DNA of 64,000 bases, from contig CAZMAT010000011.1 of assembly GCA_964564435.1 (NCBI GenBank), positions 1 through 64,000 of the forward strand. Reading direction: 5' to 3'. Source of the DNA: Fermentibacter sp964564435. GTDB taxonomy: Bacteria > Fermentibacterota > Fermentibacteria > Fermentibacterales > Fermentibacteraceae. The notes under the pieces are model-generated. The model did not search any database and was not told where the DNA came from. It was given only the letters and a program-made list of their open reading frames with translations. Within the stretch, counting starts at the first letter, position 1. Every line of letters starts with the position of its first letter. Made by a program: the position numbers and the translations under genes. Shown one piece after another: positions 50,971-59,172 of this stretch.

Positions 50971-53064
50971 TCAGGCCCTGGCGCGCCGCCTGTTCCTGAG
51001 CTCCTTCAGAATCTCCTCGGATACCTGCGAGGGCACCGCCTCGTAGCGCTCGAAGCGCATGGTGAAGGAGGCGCGGCCCTGGCTGGTGTTGCGCAGCTCG
51101 GTGGCGTACCCGAACATCTCCGCCAGCGGGATGTGCGCCTTCAGCACCTGCGCGTTGCCCTGCCTCCCCATCGAGGTGATGCTGCCGCGCTTGCTGTAGA
51201 CGGTGCCGGCCACCGGGCCGGAGTATTCCTCGGGAGTCGTCACAGTTACGTCCATGAGAGGCTCTAGGAGCTGGGGGGCGCCGTTCATGAACGCACGCTT
51301 GAAGCCCTCCGAGGCGCATCTCCGGAAGGCCATGTCCGAAGAGTCCACCTCGTGGAAGGAGCCGTCGAGGAGGATGGCCTTGACTCCCACCACGGGATGG
51401 TCGGCCATCACGCCGCGCTCCATCGCGTCGGCGATGCCCCTCTCGACCGAGGGGATGTACTCCCTCGGGATGCTCCCGCCCTGGATCCGGTTCTCGAATT
51501 CGAACCCGCGCCCTGAAGCCATCGGTTCCAGCCGCATGACGACATGGGCGAACTGCCCGCGGCCCCCGGTCTGCTTGACCAGCCTCTCGTCGACCTCTGC
51601 GGGGGCGGTGATCGTCTCACGGTAGGCCACCCTGGGCGGCGAAGTGGCGACCTCGAGGCCGAACTCCCGCTTCAGGCGCTCGACGAGGATCTCCAGATGG
51701 AGCTCGCCCATGCCGGAGATGATCGTCTCCGATGTGTCGCGATCCATCGCCACGGTGAAGGTCGGGTCCTCGTCTGCGAGCTTCGCGAGTGCGTCTGAGA
51801 GGCGCTCGCGCTCGGATGCCTTCCCGGGAGCCACGGCCATGCTGAGGACCGGGGCCGAGAACTCCATCGAGTCGAGGACGATCGGATCCTCGCGGGTGCA
51901 GATCGTGTCGCCCGTGCTGGTCTCGGTGAGGCCGATCAGGGCGCCGATCTCGCCGGTGAAGAGGGCGTCGATGCTCTCCCGCTTGTCGGCGTGCATCCTG
52001 AGGATCCTGCCCGCACGCTGCATGCAGTCCCGCGTCGAGTTGTAGACGTGCGAGCCCGCTATGAGCGTCCCGGAATAGACCCTGACGTAGACCAGCTTCC
52101 CGACGTGCTTGTCCGTGACAACCTTGAAGGCCAGGGCCGAGAGCCTGCCAAGGTCGTCCGGCATCCGCTCGGCTTCGCCTCCTCCGGGGTTCGTCCCGAT
52201 GATCGGGGGCAGGTCGAGGGGGCCGGGCAGATAGTCCACCACTGCATCGAGGAGCCGCTGCACGCCGATGTTCCGGTAGGCACTGCCGCAGAGGACCGGG
52301 CAGATGGTTCCCGTGCGGGTTCCGTGCCGAAGGGCGGCCGTCAGCTCGTCGGACGATACCTCCTCGCCGGCGAAGTATTTGTCGAAAAGGTGCTCGTCCA
52401 CCTCGCTCGCGTGCTCGACCAGGCTTTCGCGCCACCGGCGCGCCTCGTCGACCATGTCGTCCGGTATCGGTTCCTCGCGCCATGTGGTGCCAGAGTCGTC
52501 GCGCCCGTAGTAGAGCGCGCATCCCTTGACCAGGTCTATGATGCCCCTGAAGGAGTCTTCGGAGCCGATCGGGATCACCACCGGGACGGCGTTGGCCCCC
52601 AGTTCCTCGCGCACGGCGCGGACCACGCCGTAGAAGTCGGCCCCCAGGCGGTCCATCTTGTTCACGAAGGCTATCCTGGGGACTGAGTACTTCTCGGCCT
52701 GCCTCCACACGGTCTCCGACTGGGGCTGGACCCCCCCTGCGGCGCAGAAGAGCGCCACGGCGCCGTCGAGTATCCTCAGGCTCCGCTCCACCTCTACGGT
52801 GAAATCGACGTGTCCCGGAGTATCGATCAGGTTCACCATGTGGCCGCGCCACTCGAAGGTCGTGGCGGCGCTGGTGATGGTGATCCCGCGCTCCTGCTCC
52901 TGGTCCATCCAGTCCATCACGGCCCGGCCGTCGTGGACCTCGCCGAGACGGTGCGTCTTGCCTGTGTAGAACAGCATGCGCTCGGACACCGTCGTCTTGC
53001 CGGCGTCGATATGGGCCATTATCCCAATGTTCCGCAGGTTTCCCAGCGGGAACTCCCTCTTCAC
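50971..53064 (-). CDS. fusA: translation elongation factor G
   Basis: A 697-residue GTPase that drives translocation of tRNA and mRNA on the ribosome. The G domain shows AHIDAGKTTVSERML (G1), RGITITSAATTF (G2), DTPGHVDFTVEVERS (G3) and NKMDRLGAD (G4), and domains II-V follow with VYSGTLIAG, GMGELHLEIL, QTGGRGQFAHV and GYATELRN. The length is normal. The GTG at 53064 has GGAGGAAGAC upstream. It stands apart from str-operon genes, which may be elsewhere or in a second copy; no rpsL, rpsG or tuf lies here. Confidence 0.93.
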   Translation of the reverse strand: MKREFPLGNLRNIGIMAHIDAGKTTVSERMLFYTGKTHRLGEVHDGRAVMDWMDQEQERGITITSAATTFEWRGHMVNLIDTPGHVDFTVEVERSLRILDGAVALFCAAGGVQPQSETVWRQAEKYSVPRIAFVNKMDRLGADFYGVVRAVREELGANAVPVVIPIGSEDSFRGIIDLVKGCALYYGRDDSGTTWREEPIPDDMVDEARRWRESLVEHASEVDEHLFDKYFAGEEVSSDELTAALRHGTRTGTICPVLCGSAYRNIGVQRLLDAVVDYLPGPLDLPPIIGTNPGGGEAERMPDDLGRLSALAFKVVTDKHVGKLVYVRVYSGTLIAGSHVYNSTRDCMQRAGRILRMHADKRESIDALFTGEIGALIGLTETSTGDTICTREDPIVLDSMEFSAPVLSMAVAPGKASERERLSDALAKLADEDPTFTVAMDRDTSETIISGMGELHLEILVERLKREFGLEVATSPPRVAYRETITAPAEVDERLVKQTGGRGQFAHVVMRLEPMASGRGFEFENRIQGGSIPREYIPSVERGIADAMERGVMADHPVVGVKAILLDGSFHEVDSSDMAFRRCASEGFKRAFMNGAPQLLEPLMDVTVTTPEEYSGPVAGTVYSKRGSITSMGRQGNAQVLKAHIPLAEMFGYATELRNTSQGRASFTMRFERYEAVPSQVSEEILKELRNRRRARA

Positions 53065-53156
53065 GTCTTCCTCCGCATGTGGGACTGGAATGGAATCCTC
53101 GAGGCGAGAGGCGGCAATATAGGGAATTCCCCCCCAGTCGACCCACCCCCTCCGTC

Positions 53157-53355
53157 CGGTGTCAGAGGAAAAAATGTAAAGTAATCAAAATCAAGTCATC
53201 GGACTATTCTGAAATTGCGCTGCAAGTGTATGGGAATGCCCACTACTGTGTTGTAGCGCATCTGATTCAGAATGACACGTTCATTAATGCATTGCAGATG
53301 AACACGATCATGTTACCAAAAGCTTGATTACTTTACATTTTTTCCTCTGACACCG
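53157..53355. mobile_element. MITE-like element with 32-bp terminal inverted repeats
   Basis: Two perfect 32-bp inverted repeats, 53157-53188 and 53324-53355 (core GTCAGAGGAAAAAATGTAAA), bound a 199-bp block that is much richer in A and T than its surroundings. The inside has no transposase gene. A plus-strand frame runs from before the left repeat into the right one and ends at 53327; the part inside the element (YSEIALQVYGNAHYCVVAHL and LQMNTIMLPKA) faintly resembles a LysM or phage tail-protein-X unit, with no start codon in the element. No clear target duplication is seen. The 93 bp between fusA and the element hold nothing recognised. The 3' end of the next gene is 15 bp away. Confidence 0.65.
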
Positions 53356-53369
53356 CCCTGAGCGGTGGG

Positions 53370-54551
53370 TCAGGGGATGCGGGCGAGCGCCTGGTCGAGA
53401 TCGGCGATGAGGTCTCCGACGTCCTCGATCCCGACGGAGTACCGGACCAGGTCGTCCGTGATCCCCGCCGCGAGCTTGGCTTCGGCACTTACTTTCGCGT
53501 GGGTCATCGAGGCCGGGTGCTGGATCAGGGTCTCGACGCCCCCGAGCGAAACGGCGAGGACTGCCAGCTCGACGTTGTCCATGAGGATCCTGCCCGCTTC
53601 GAGACCGCCCTTCAGTCCGAACGAGATCATCGCTCCCGGGCCCTTCTGCTGGCGTTCCGCCAGCCCGTGCTGGGGGTGCGAGGGCAGCCCGGGGTATCTG
53701 ACCCATGCGACGGCGGGATGGCTCTCGAGATGCCGTGCTATCTCCATCGCGTTGGCCTGCGCGCGCTCCATCCTGATCGCGAGCGTCTTCAGGCCGCGGA
53801 TGACCAGGAACGCCTGGTGCGGATCCATGTTCGGACCCATGCTGGTCATGACCCCGTACATCCGGGAGTGGTCCTCGGGGGTCTTCGCCACGATCACGCC
53901 ACCCACGACGTCGGCATGGCCGTTGATGAACTTGGTCACGGAGTGGAGGACGATGTCGGCGCCGAGTTCCAGGGGTCTCTGCAGGTAGGGCGAGCAGAAG
54001 GTGTTGTCGACCACGAGACGGATGCCGTGCCTGCGGGCGATCTCCGCGCATGCCGCTATGTCGGTGATGGATATGGTGGGGTTGGCCGGTGTCTCCACGT
54101 AGAGGAGCCTGGTGGTCGGGCGGATCGCGGCTTCGACGAGCTCCAGCCTGCTCGTGTCGACGAATGTGGCTTCCACACCGAACCGGGAGAAGTGCTTCTC
54201 GAGCACTCCGCGCGACGGTCCGTACACGGCGTCGGTGGATACCACGTGCGCTCCAGCCTCGAGGAAGGCCATGTAGACGGTAGTAACCGCGGCCATGCCG
54301 CTCGCAACCGCGATCCCGCCGGCCCCCGCCTCTAGCGCCGCCACTGCATCCTCGAGGACCCGGATCGTCGGATTGCCGAGGCGGGTGTAGATGTAGCCGT
54401 CGCTTTCGCCGGCGAAGCAGTCCGCCCCGTCCTGAGCGTCCCTGAACGCGAAGGTCGAGGTCTGGTAGATGGGAGTGTTCACGGACATCAGGGGGTCGGG
54501 CTTCTGCCCGCCGTGGACCAGCATCGTGTCGAACCTGGCTTCCCGTTTCAA
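53370..54551 (-). CDS. cystathionine gamma-synthase/lyase family PLP enzyme
   Basis: A 393-residue PLP-dependent trans-sulfuration enzyme. It has NTPIYQTSTFAF, the Arg-containing YTRLGNPTIRVLE, ASGMAAVTTVYMAFLEAG, DAVYGPSRGVLE, YVETPANPTISITDI, VVDNTFCSPYLQRPLELGAD and the PLP lysine in HSVTKFINGHADVVGG. The exact reaction (gamma-synthase, gamma-lyase, beta-lyase or O-acetylhomoserine sulfhydrylase) cannot be read off; the YGPSRG site lacks the Cys of methionine gamma-lyases. The TTG at 54551 follows GAGAGAGG by six bases. There are no other methionine or cysteine genes nearby. Confidence 0.85.
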   Translation of the reverse strand: MKREARFDTMLVHGGQKPDPLMSVNTPIYQTSTFAFRDAQDGADCFAGESDGYIYTRLGNPTIRVLEDAVAALEAGAGGIAVASGMAAVTTVYMAFLEAGAHVVSTDAVYGPSRGVLEKHFSRFGVEATFVDTSRLELVEAAIRPTTRLLYVETPANPTISITDIAACAEIARRHGIRLVVDNTFCSPYLQRPLELGADIVLHSVTKFINGHADVVGGVIVAKTPEDHSRMYGVMTSMGPNMDPHQAFLVIRGLKTLAIRMERAQANAMEIARHLESHPAVAWVRYPGLPSHPQHGLAERQQKGPGAMISFGLKGGLEAGRILMDNVELAVLAVSLGGVETLIQHPASMTHAKVSAEAKLAAGITDDLVRYSVGIEDVGDLIADLDQALARIP

Positions 54552-54599
54552 GACTATCCTCTCTCCTTCATGCCGGCCTGATCCGCCGTCAAAGCTCGA

Positions 54600-54617
54600 C
54601 GCGGCCCGGGGGCCGCG
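54600..54617 (-). terminator. hairpin after arsM
   Basis: An 8-bp perfect stem (CGCGGCCC with its complement) around two G residues, 83 bp past the arsM stop on the minus strand and followed there by TCGAGCTTTG. It lies in the 148-bp gap before the trans-sulfuration gene, where no other feature was recognised. Confidence 0.35.
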
Positions 54618-54699
54618 CACGCAAACGCTCATATGAGGATTCGAGGATATCCCGGGAGGCCGGACCAGTCAAGGCGGCCGGCCCGGCGCTGAGACCCGG

Positions 54700-55554
54700 T
54701 CAGCTCTTCCTCGCCCTCACCTTGATGCTCCAGACCTTCCCTTCGAGCTTGTCGGCCAGCCCCTCGACGGGCGCACTGCGACCCGATCCGCAGCAGCCCG
54801 ATCCGGCACCGCCTGAAAGCTCGAGTTCCGATCCGACGAGCTCCTCCATCTGCGAGCCCTCGAATACAATGCGGCCGAGAACCTCGATGTCGGTGAGCCC
54901 GGCCTCTGCGAGACCCGCCAGGTATTCCTTCTCTGAGACTGCCCCGGAGATGCACGAGGAGTACAGTGCGGCGTTTTCCAGGATGTCTCCGGGAAGGTTC
55001 TCGGCGACCATGTCGGACACGACCATGGTCCCGCCCTTCTTCAGCACCCGGGCTATCTCCGCGAAGACCCTGGGCTTCTCGGGCGAAAGGTTTATCACGC
55101 AGTTCGAGATCACCCAGTCGACCGAATCGCTCTCGACCGGGAGATCCTCGATCAGGCCCTTCCTGGCCTCGATGTTCGAGAATCCGGATGCTTCGATGTT
55201 CCCGCGAGCCTTGGCGATCATCTCGTCCGTCATGTCCACGCCGATCACCCTGCCTGACGGACCCACCCTGCCGGCGGCCAGAAGAAGGTCGATCCCCGCC
55301 CCGGAGCCGAGGTCGAGCACGACCTGTCCCTCTTCGACCGCAGAGAACGCGAGAGGGTTGCCGCATCCGAAGGAGTTCACGACCGCCTCCTCCGGAAGGG
55401 CGGCCAGTTCCTGCGGAGTGTAGCCGGCCAGCTTCGCCGCGACCCCCTTCTGCACCGGCGCCCCGAACCCGCACCCGCAGCCTGTTCCGGCCGACACTGC
55501 CCGCGCGTAATCCTTCGAGACGCCTTTCCTGATCTCTTCGTGCGCCTTCGTCAT
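54700..55554 (-). CDS. arsM: arsenite S-adenosylmethionine methyltransferase
   Basis: A 284-residue ArsM-type enzyme, which methylates As(III) to mono-, di- and trimethyl forms. The SAM site is VVLDLGSGAGIDLLLAA with VIGVDMTDEMIAKAR, and the Cys residues expected to hold As(III) are present in GTGCGCGFGAP, NSFGCGNPLAF and VISNCVINLSP. A Cys-rich GSGCCGSGRS near the C-terminus is an addition that may bind metal. ATG at 55554 overlaps the TGA of hgcC by 4 bp as ATGA. The gene forms an operon with hgcC, with arsC divergent. Confidence 0.88.
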   Translation of the reverse strand: MTKAHEEIRKGVSKDYARAVSAGTGCGCGFGAPVQKGVAAKLAGYTPQELAALPEEAVVNSFGCGNPLAFSAVEEGQVVLDLGSGAGIDLLLAAGRVGPSGRVIGVDMTDEMIAKARGNIEASGFSNIEARKGLIEDLPVESDSVDWVISNCVINLSPEKPRVFAEIARVLKKGGTMVVSDMVAENLPGDILENAALYSSCISGAVSEKEYLAGLAEAGLTDIEVLGRIVFEGSQMEELVGSELELSGGAGSGCCGSGRSAPVEGLADKLEGKVWSIKVRARKS

Positions 55555-55832
55555 CTCTCCCGTCCTCCCGATAGCTCGGACATCAGGGGTCCGAGCAGCT
55601 CGCGAACCATGGATGTGATAGCCTCGGCCCTGACCAGCGCGAGGCAGCACGACTCACCGCAGCCTCTGAGGCTCACTATGGCGAGCTTGTCACCCGGGCC
55701 GATGCCCGCCTTTTCCCTGATCTCCTTGGGCAGGACCATCTGTCCCCTGTCGTCCACGGAAACCAGGGCCTCGACACGGCAGCATGCCTCCTCACCACTC
55801 GAGCATCCCGTCCCGTCCTTCTTTCCGGCCAT
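55551..55832 (-). CDS. AbrB/SpoVT-domain protein of the HgcAB-associated (HgcC) type
   Basis: A 93-residue protein. The N-terminus is Cys-rich (CSSGEEACCRVEA), followed by a swapped-hairpin AbrB/MazE-type DNA-binding core, VSVDDRGQMVLPKEIREKAGI and GDKLAIVSLRG, then a CCLALVRAEAI segment and the helical end MVRELLGPLMSELSG. This matches small proteins that occur beside arsM and next to hgcAB mercury-methylation genes; hgcA and hgcB are not in this window. A metal- or arsenic-sensing role in DNA binding is inferred. ATG at 55832 follows GGAGGA. It leads arsM. Confidence 0.78.
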   Translation of the reverse strand: MAGKKDGTGCSSGEEACCRVEALVSVDDRGQMVLPKEIREKAGIGPGDKLAIVSLRGCGESCCLALVRAEAITSMVRELLGPLMSELSGGRER

Positions 55833-55917
55833 CCCTCCTCCTTAGTGATCAGAACGCCATCACGTATCCGCAACAGGCCTCCCCTGGACCTTTGCAGAAA
55901 GGCTTCACCTTCTCCTG

Positions 55918-55985
55918 GACCAGCTCAACCCCTTTGCGGGGAGGGGCTGAGTGGTCAGAATATACTGAAAAATCAGATTCGTCAA
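55918..55985 (-). promoter_or_regulatory. promoter plus palindromic operator candidate for hgcC-arsM
   Basis: On the minus strand TTGACG (55985-55980) is followed after 15 bp by TATATT (55964-55959) or after 17 bp by TATTCT (55962-55957). Immediately downstream, 55956-55918, is a long imperfect palindrome with outer arms GACCA / TGGTC, then CTCA / TGAG (one extra G in one arm), then CCCC / GGGG around TTTGC. This is the likely place for a repressor to sit. The remaining part of the 268-bp gap to arsC has no other structure that I recognise; the plus strand has AAGGGGG before arsC but no clear promoter. Confidence 0.5.
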
Positions 55986-56100
55986 TCCTGCTGTCACGAC
56001 TCTGTCCCGGCTCCGGCCGTTTCCCGCATGTTGCGAATCTCGGGGCTTCTTAATCGTTTCCTGACAATCCGGCTCCATTCTCCGGCCGGAAGGGGGCACC

Positions 56101-56556
56101 ATGGATCAGAAGAGATCAAGAGTCCTGTTCCTGTGCACCGGGAACTCGGCGAGGAGCCAGATGGCGGAGGGTCTGCTCAGGAAGCAGGCTCCGGACCGTT
56201 TCGAGGTTTTCAGCGCCGGGCTCGATCCGAAGGGTGTGAATCCGCTGGCAACAAGCGTTATGGCCGAGATCGGCATCGACATCTCCGGGCAGCGTTCCAA
56301 GAGCCTGTCCGAGTTCATGGGCAGGATGCACTTCTCCTTCGTGATAACGCTCTGCTCGAACGCCGAACGGAGCTGTCCGGCGGTCTTCCCCGGCATGGGC
56401 ACGAGGCTGCACTGGGATCTGGAGGATCCTTCGGCTGCAAACGGCAATGACGGAGAGAAGCTCGAAGCCTTCCGAAGGGTGCGCGACGAGATAGCTCGGA
56501 GGATCGCCGGGTTCATCACGGAAGACACCGGCCCCGGTAGCGCCGGGTTGCCCTGA
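56101..56556 (+). CDS. arsC: arsenate reductase, thioredoxin-coupled type
   Basis: A 151-residue low-molecular-weight phosphatase-like ArsC. Cys12 in LCTGNSARSQMAEG is the nucleophile, and Cys85 and Cys92 in LCSNAERSCPAVFPG complete the disulfide relay. It reduces arsenate to arsenite with electrons from thioredoxin. The ATG at 56101 has AAGGGGG five bases before. It is divergent from hgcC-arsM, so reduction and methylation of arsenic are encoded together; no ArsB/Acr3 efflux pump is in view. Downstream it runs 35 bp before the phoB gene. Confidence 0.92.
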   Translation: MDQKRSRVLFLCTGNSARSQMAEGLLRKQAPDRFEVFSAGLDPKGVNPLATSVMAEIGIDISGQRSKSLSEFMGRMHFSFVITLCSNAERSCPAVFPGMGTRLHWDLEDPSAANGNDGEKLEAFRRVRDEIARRIAGFITEDTGPGSAGLP

Positions 56557-56591
56557 GGCTCCCGGCGTGCGATAGATCGGGAACCTCGGAC

Positions 56592-57305
56592 ATGGGGATG
56601 AGGATGGACGAGAAGAAGGCGCAGGGGCGGAGGGTGGCGGTCGTAGACGACGAGAGGGACATCCTCGACCTCGTCGACCTGCATCTGCGCCGCGCCGGGT
56701 TCGAGACCTCCCTGTTCGAGAGATCGAAACCCTTTCTCGATTCGCTGCCTGCAGTGATCCCGGATCTCCTCGTCCTCGATCTCATGCTGCCCGACATCCC
56801 TGGAAGGGAAGTGCTGGCCGTGCTTCGCAGGAGCCCGAGGCTTTCGCGCATACCCGTGATCATGCTGACCGCTCTCGGGTCGGAGGCCGACAGGATAACG
56901 GGGCTGGACGCTGGGGCCGACGACTACGTCGCGAAGCCCTTCTCGTCCTCCGAGCTGGTGTCCAGGGTGAGGGCGGTGCTCAGACGCACGGCCGGCGGCG
57001 ATGGAACCGGCTCTGTCGAGTTCGGAGGCATCCTCTCGATCGACATGGACAGGTTCGAGGTATTTGTGGAGGGATCCCCGGTGAGCCTCACCGCGACAGA
57101 GTTCAGGCTGCTTAGCATCCTGGCCGGGGGCACGGGCCGCGTCTTCTCCCGGGAAAGGCTGCTCGAACTCCTGTGGGATGGCGAGAAGCTAGTCTATGAC
57201 AGGACTATCGACGTACATGTCACGAACCTCAGGGCAAAGCTCGGGAAAGCCGGAAGCTTCGTCAGGAGCGTGCGGGGCGTGGGATACGCCCTGAGGCCGG
57301 AATGA
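56592..57305 (+). CDS. phoB: PhoB-like response regulator
   Basis: A 237-residue OmpR/PhoB-type regulator. The receiver domain has VAVVDDERDILDLVD, phospho-acceptor Asp63 in LLVLDLMLPD and the Lys in YVAKPFSSSEL. The winged-helix part has VSLTATEFRLLSILAGG, FSRERLLELLW and TIDVHVTNLRAKLG. With phoR overlapping its end by 4 bp and phosphate-uptake genes following, a PhoB role is well supported. The ATG at 56592 is used, but the ATG at 56604, with GGGGA five bases upstream, may be the true start. Confidence 0.88.
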   Translation: MGMRMDEKKAQGRRVAVVDDERDILDLVDLHLRRAGFETSLFERSKPFLDSLPAVIPDLLVLDLMLPDIPGREVLAVLRRSPRLSRIPVIMLTALGSEADRITGLDAGADDYVAKPFSSSELVSRVRAVLRRTAGGDGTGSVEFGGILSIDMDRFEVFVEGSPVSLTATEFRLLSILAGGTGRVFSRERLLELLWDGEKLVYDRTIDVHVTNLRAKLGKAGSFVRSVRGVGYALRPE

Positions 57306-59044
57306 GGCATTCCCTCCTCTCGGCATCGCTCAGGGGGTACGCCGTCGTGATCGGCGTTCTCGGAATCCTCGCCCCGGTTCTTGTACTGGGCGGGCTGCGG
57401 CCGGTTCTGATGGACATGGCGCTCTCGGATCTCTCGAGGACGGCGGCATCCACCCGGGAGGCACTCACAGGATGCATCCTCTCGGGCGACATCGCCTGTG
57501 CAGACTCCATCGCGGCCGGACTCGACCGCGAAACGGGCATGAGGGTCACGGTCATCTCCCCTGACGGCGTCGTGCTGCTCGACACCCGGGCCGACCCGGG
57601 CTCGATGGAGGGCCACAGGACGAGGTCCGAGGTCATCTCGGCCCTCGAGACGGGCTCCGGTACGGCCGTGAGGAGGAGTTCCACGCTCGATGCCGACATG
57701 CTCTATGCAGCCTCGACCATCGAGAGCGACGGTGCTCCAGCCGCAGTAGTGCGCGTCAGCATCCCGTTCCGCCACCTCGAAGCCCTGTTGTCCGGCATCG
57801 GCATGAGAACCGCAGTCCTGGCAGCGGTCGCCGTGACCCTTTCCGCACTCCTCGCGTGGATCTACTCCAGGTCGATCGCAGGACCGGTCCGAAGGCTCGC
57901 AGGCTGCTTCGAGAGGATGAAGGCGGGCGACTTCGGCACCAGGGCCGGGCCATCGCGCATTGCCGAGCTGAACGCTCTGGCCGGCGGTTTCAACGAAGCC
58001 GCTGCAACAACGGGCAGGCTCGTCGGGGAGCTGTCCGAGCGGACCTCCCAGTTCCACGCCATTCTCGAATCGGCTTCCGGCCCCATCGCCGTTCTCGACG
58101 GAGACGGAGGATTCGTCTTCGCCAACGCGGCCTTCCGGGCCCTGGGAGCGATCGATGTTCTCGAGGGCCGAGACTACCGGGAGGTCGTCTCGGGCTCACA
58201 GCTCCTGGCGGCTCTCGGTGATGCCGTTGCATCCAGGGGGGATGGCAGCGGCAGGATAGTCGAGGGCGGCAGGACATGGGCCTATTCCTACACCGGGGTG
58301 TCCGGACAGGAACAGGTCGTCTTCAGCCTGGCCGACATCACGGAGATGGCCAATCTCGCGGCAACGAAGCGCGATTTCGCCGTCAACGTAGCGCATGAGC
58401 TGCGCACTCCGCTGACAGCCATCAAGGGTTTCGCCGAGACCCTCGCGGAGAACGCGCAGGGCGAACAGGCCAGCTACGTCGGGACGATCCTGCGGAACAC
58501 CGACAGGCTGATCAGCCTCGTCCGCGATGTTCAGACCCTGGCCATGCTCGAGAGCCCGGGATCGGACCCCGGGTTCGAGCCCGTCGACCTGGGCGCCCTG
58601 ACGGCGACCGTGGTGGACCTGTTCAGGCCGGCTGCTGCCCGCAGGGGGCTGGAGCTGCGCTTCGTTCCCGGTGACGTTCCACCGGTGGACGGCGATGCGT
58701 TCAGGCTCGAACAGGTCCTCATCAACCTGCTCGACAACGCCATCAAGTACACCGACGCCGGATCGGTCGAAGCAGCCCTTTCGGTCCGTGACGGCCATGT
58801 CGTCATAGATGTGGCGGACACGGGGCAGGGCATCCCCGCCGACGAGATCCCGAGGCTCTGCGAACGTTTCTACGTCGTGGACAAGTCGCGTTCACGCAGC
58901 CTGGGCGGCACCGGCCTCGGTCTCGCCATAGTGAAGCACATCGTGATGCTTCACGGAGGGTCGCTCGACATCCGGAGCGAGGTCGGCAGAGGCTCCACCT
59001 TCTCCGTCAGGCTCCCCCTGCCGGGAGATCACGCCAGGTCCTAA
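57302..59044 (+). CDS. phoR: PhoR-like sensor histidine kinase
   Basis: A 580-residue membrane kinase. Two transmembrane helices (about 12-32 and 163-185) frame an extracytoplasmic domain, followed by a HAMP domain (SIAGPVRRLAGCFERMKAGD), a PAS domain (ILESASGPIAVLDGDGG), HisKA with VAHELRTPLTAIKGF (His365) and HATPase_c with INLLDNAIKYT, DTGQGIPADEI and GGTGLGLAIVKH. It phosphorylates PhoB when phosphate is low, in the usual way of PhoR, in association with the Pst transporter. A large periplasmic domain, unlike E. coli PhoR, suggests direct sensing as in Bacillus-type PhoR. Confidence 0.9.
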   Translation: MRHSLLSASLRGYAVVIGVLGILAPVLVLGGLRPVLMDMALSDLSRTAASTREALTGCILSGDIACADSIAAGLDRETGMRVTVISPDGVVLLDTRADPGSMEGHRTRSEVISALETGSGTAVRRSSTLDADMLYAASTIESDGAPAAVVRVSIPFRHLEALLSGIGMRTAVLAAVAVTLSALLAWIYSRSIAGPVRRLAGCFERMKAGDFGTRAGPSRIAELNALAGGFNEAAATTGRLVGELSERTSQFHAILESASGPIAVLDGDGGFVFANAAFRALGAIDVLEGRDYREVVSGSQLLAALGDAVASRGDGSGRIVEGGRTWAYSYTGVSGQEQVVFSLADITEMANLAATKRDFAVNVAHELRTPLTAIKGFAETLAENAQGEQASYVGTILRNTDRLISLVRDVQTLAMLESPGSDPGFEPVDLGALTATVVDLFRPAAARRGLELRFVPGDVPPVDGDAFRLEQVLINLLDNAIKYTDAGSVEAALSVRDGHVVIDVADTGQGIPADEIPRLCERFYVVDKSRSRSLGGTGLGLAIVKHIVMLHGGSLDIRSEVGRGSTFSVRLPLPGDHARS

Positions 59045-59085
59045 CAGATTCTTAACCCAGCCTGAACAGATTCCTCACCGGTGAT
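59042..59085 (+). promoter_or_regulatory. Pho-box-like array of 11-bp direct repeats
   Basis: Four consecutive 11-bp units begin at 59042 (TAACAGATTCT), 59053 (TAACCCAGCCT), 59064 (GAACAGATTCC) and 59075 (TCACCGGTGAT). Each starts with a [TG][AC]AC tetrad, and the first and third also share AACAGATTC. An 11-bp period is the geometry of PhoB binding sites. The array begins at the stop codon of phoR, 88 bp before the porin gene. A promoter element should follow within about 30 bp but no strong -10 box is visible. The rest of the gap to 59172 ends in GAGAGAGGGAG. Confidence 0.55.
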
Positions 59086-59172
59086 GCAGATGTTCCCTCG
59101 CAGTGAACGGGGCTCGTCGCCGGGCTGGCGGATGTCCAGAACCTGCGACAGCCGGAGAGAGGGAGCACACGA

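Noticed and set aside
53308..53369. Minus-strand frame reaching into the MITE-like element
   Set aside because: It is a shadow of the trans-sulfuration gene that runs on by chance through the AT-rich element.
55551..55832. hgcAB mercury-methylation locus
   Set aside because: The AbrB-like gene is of the HgcAB-associated type, but neither hgcA nor hgcB is in the window; the neighbours are arsenic genes.
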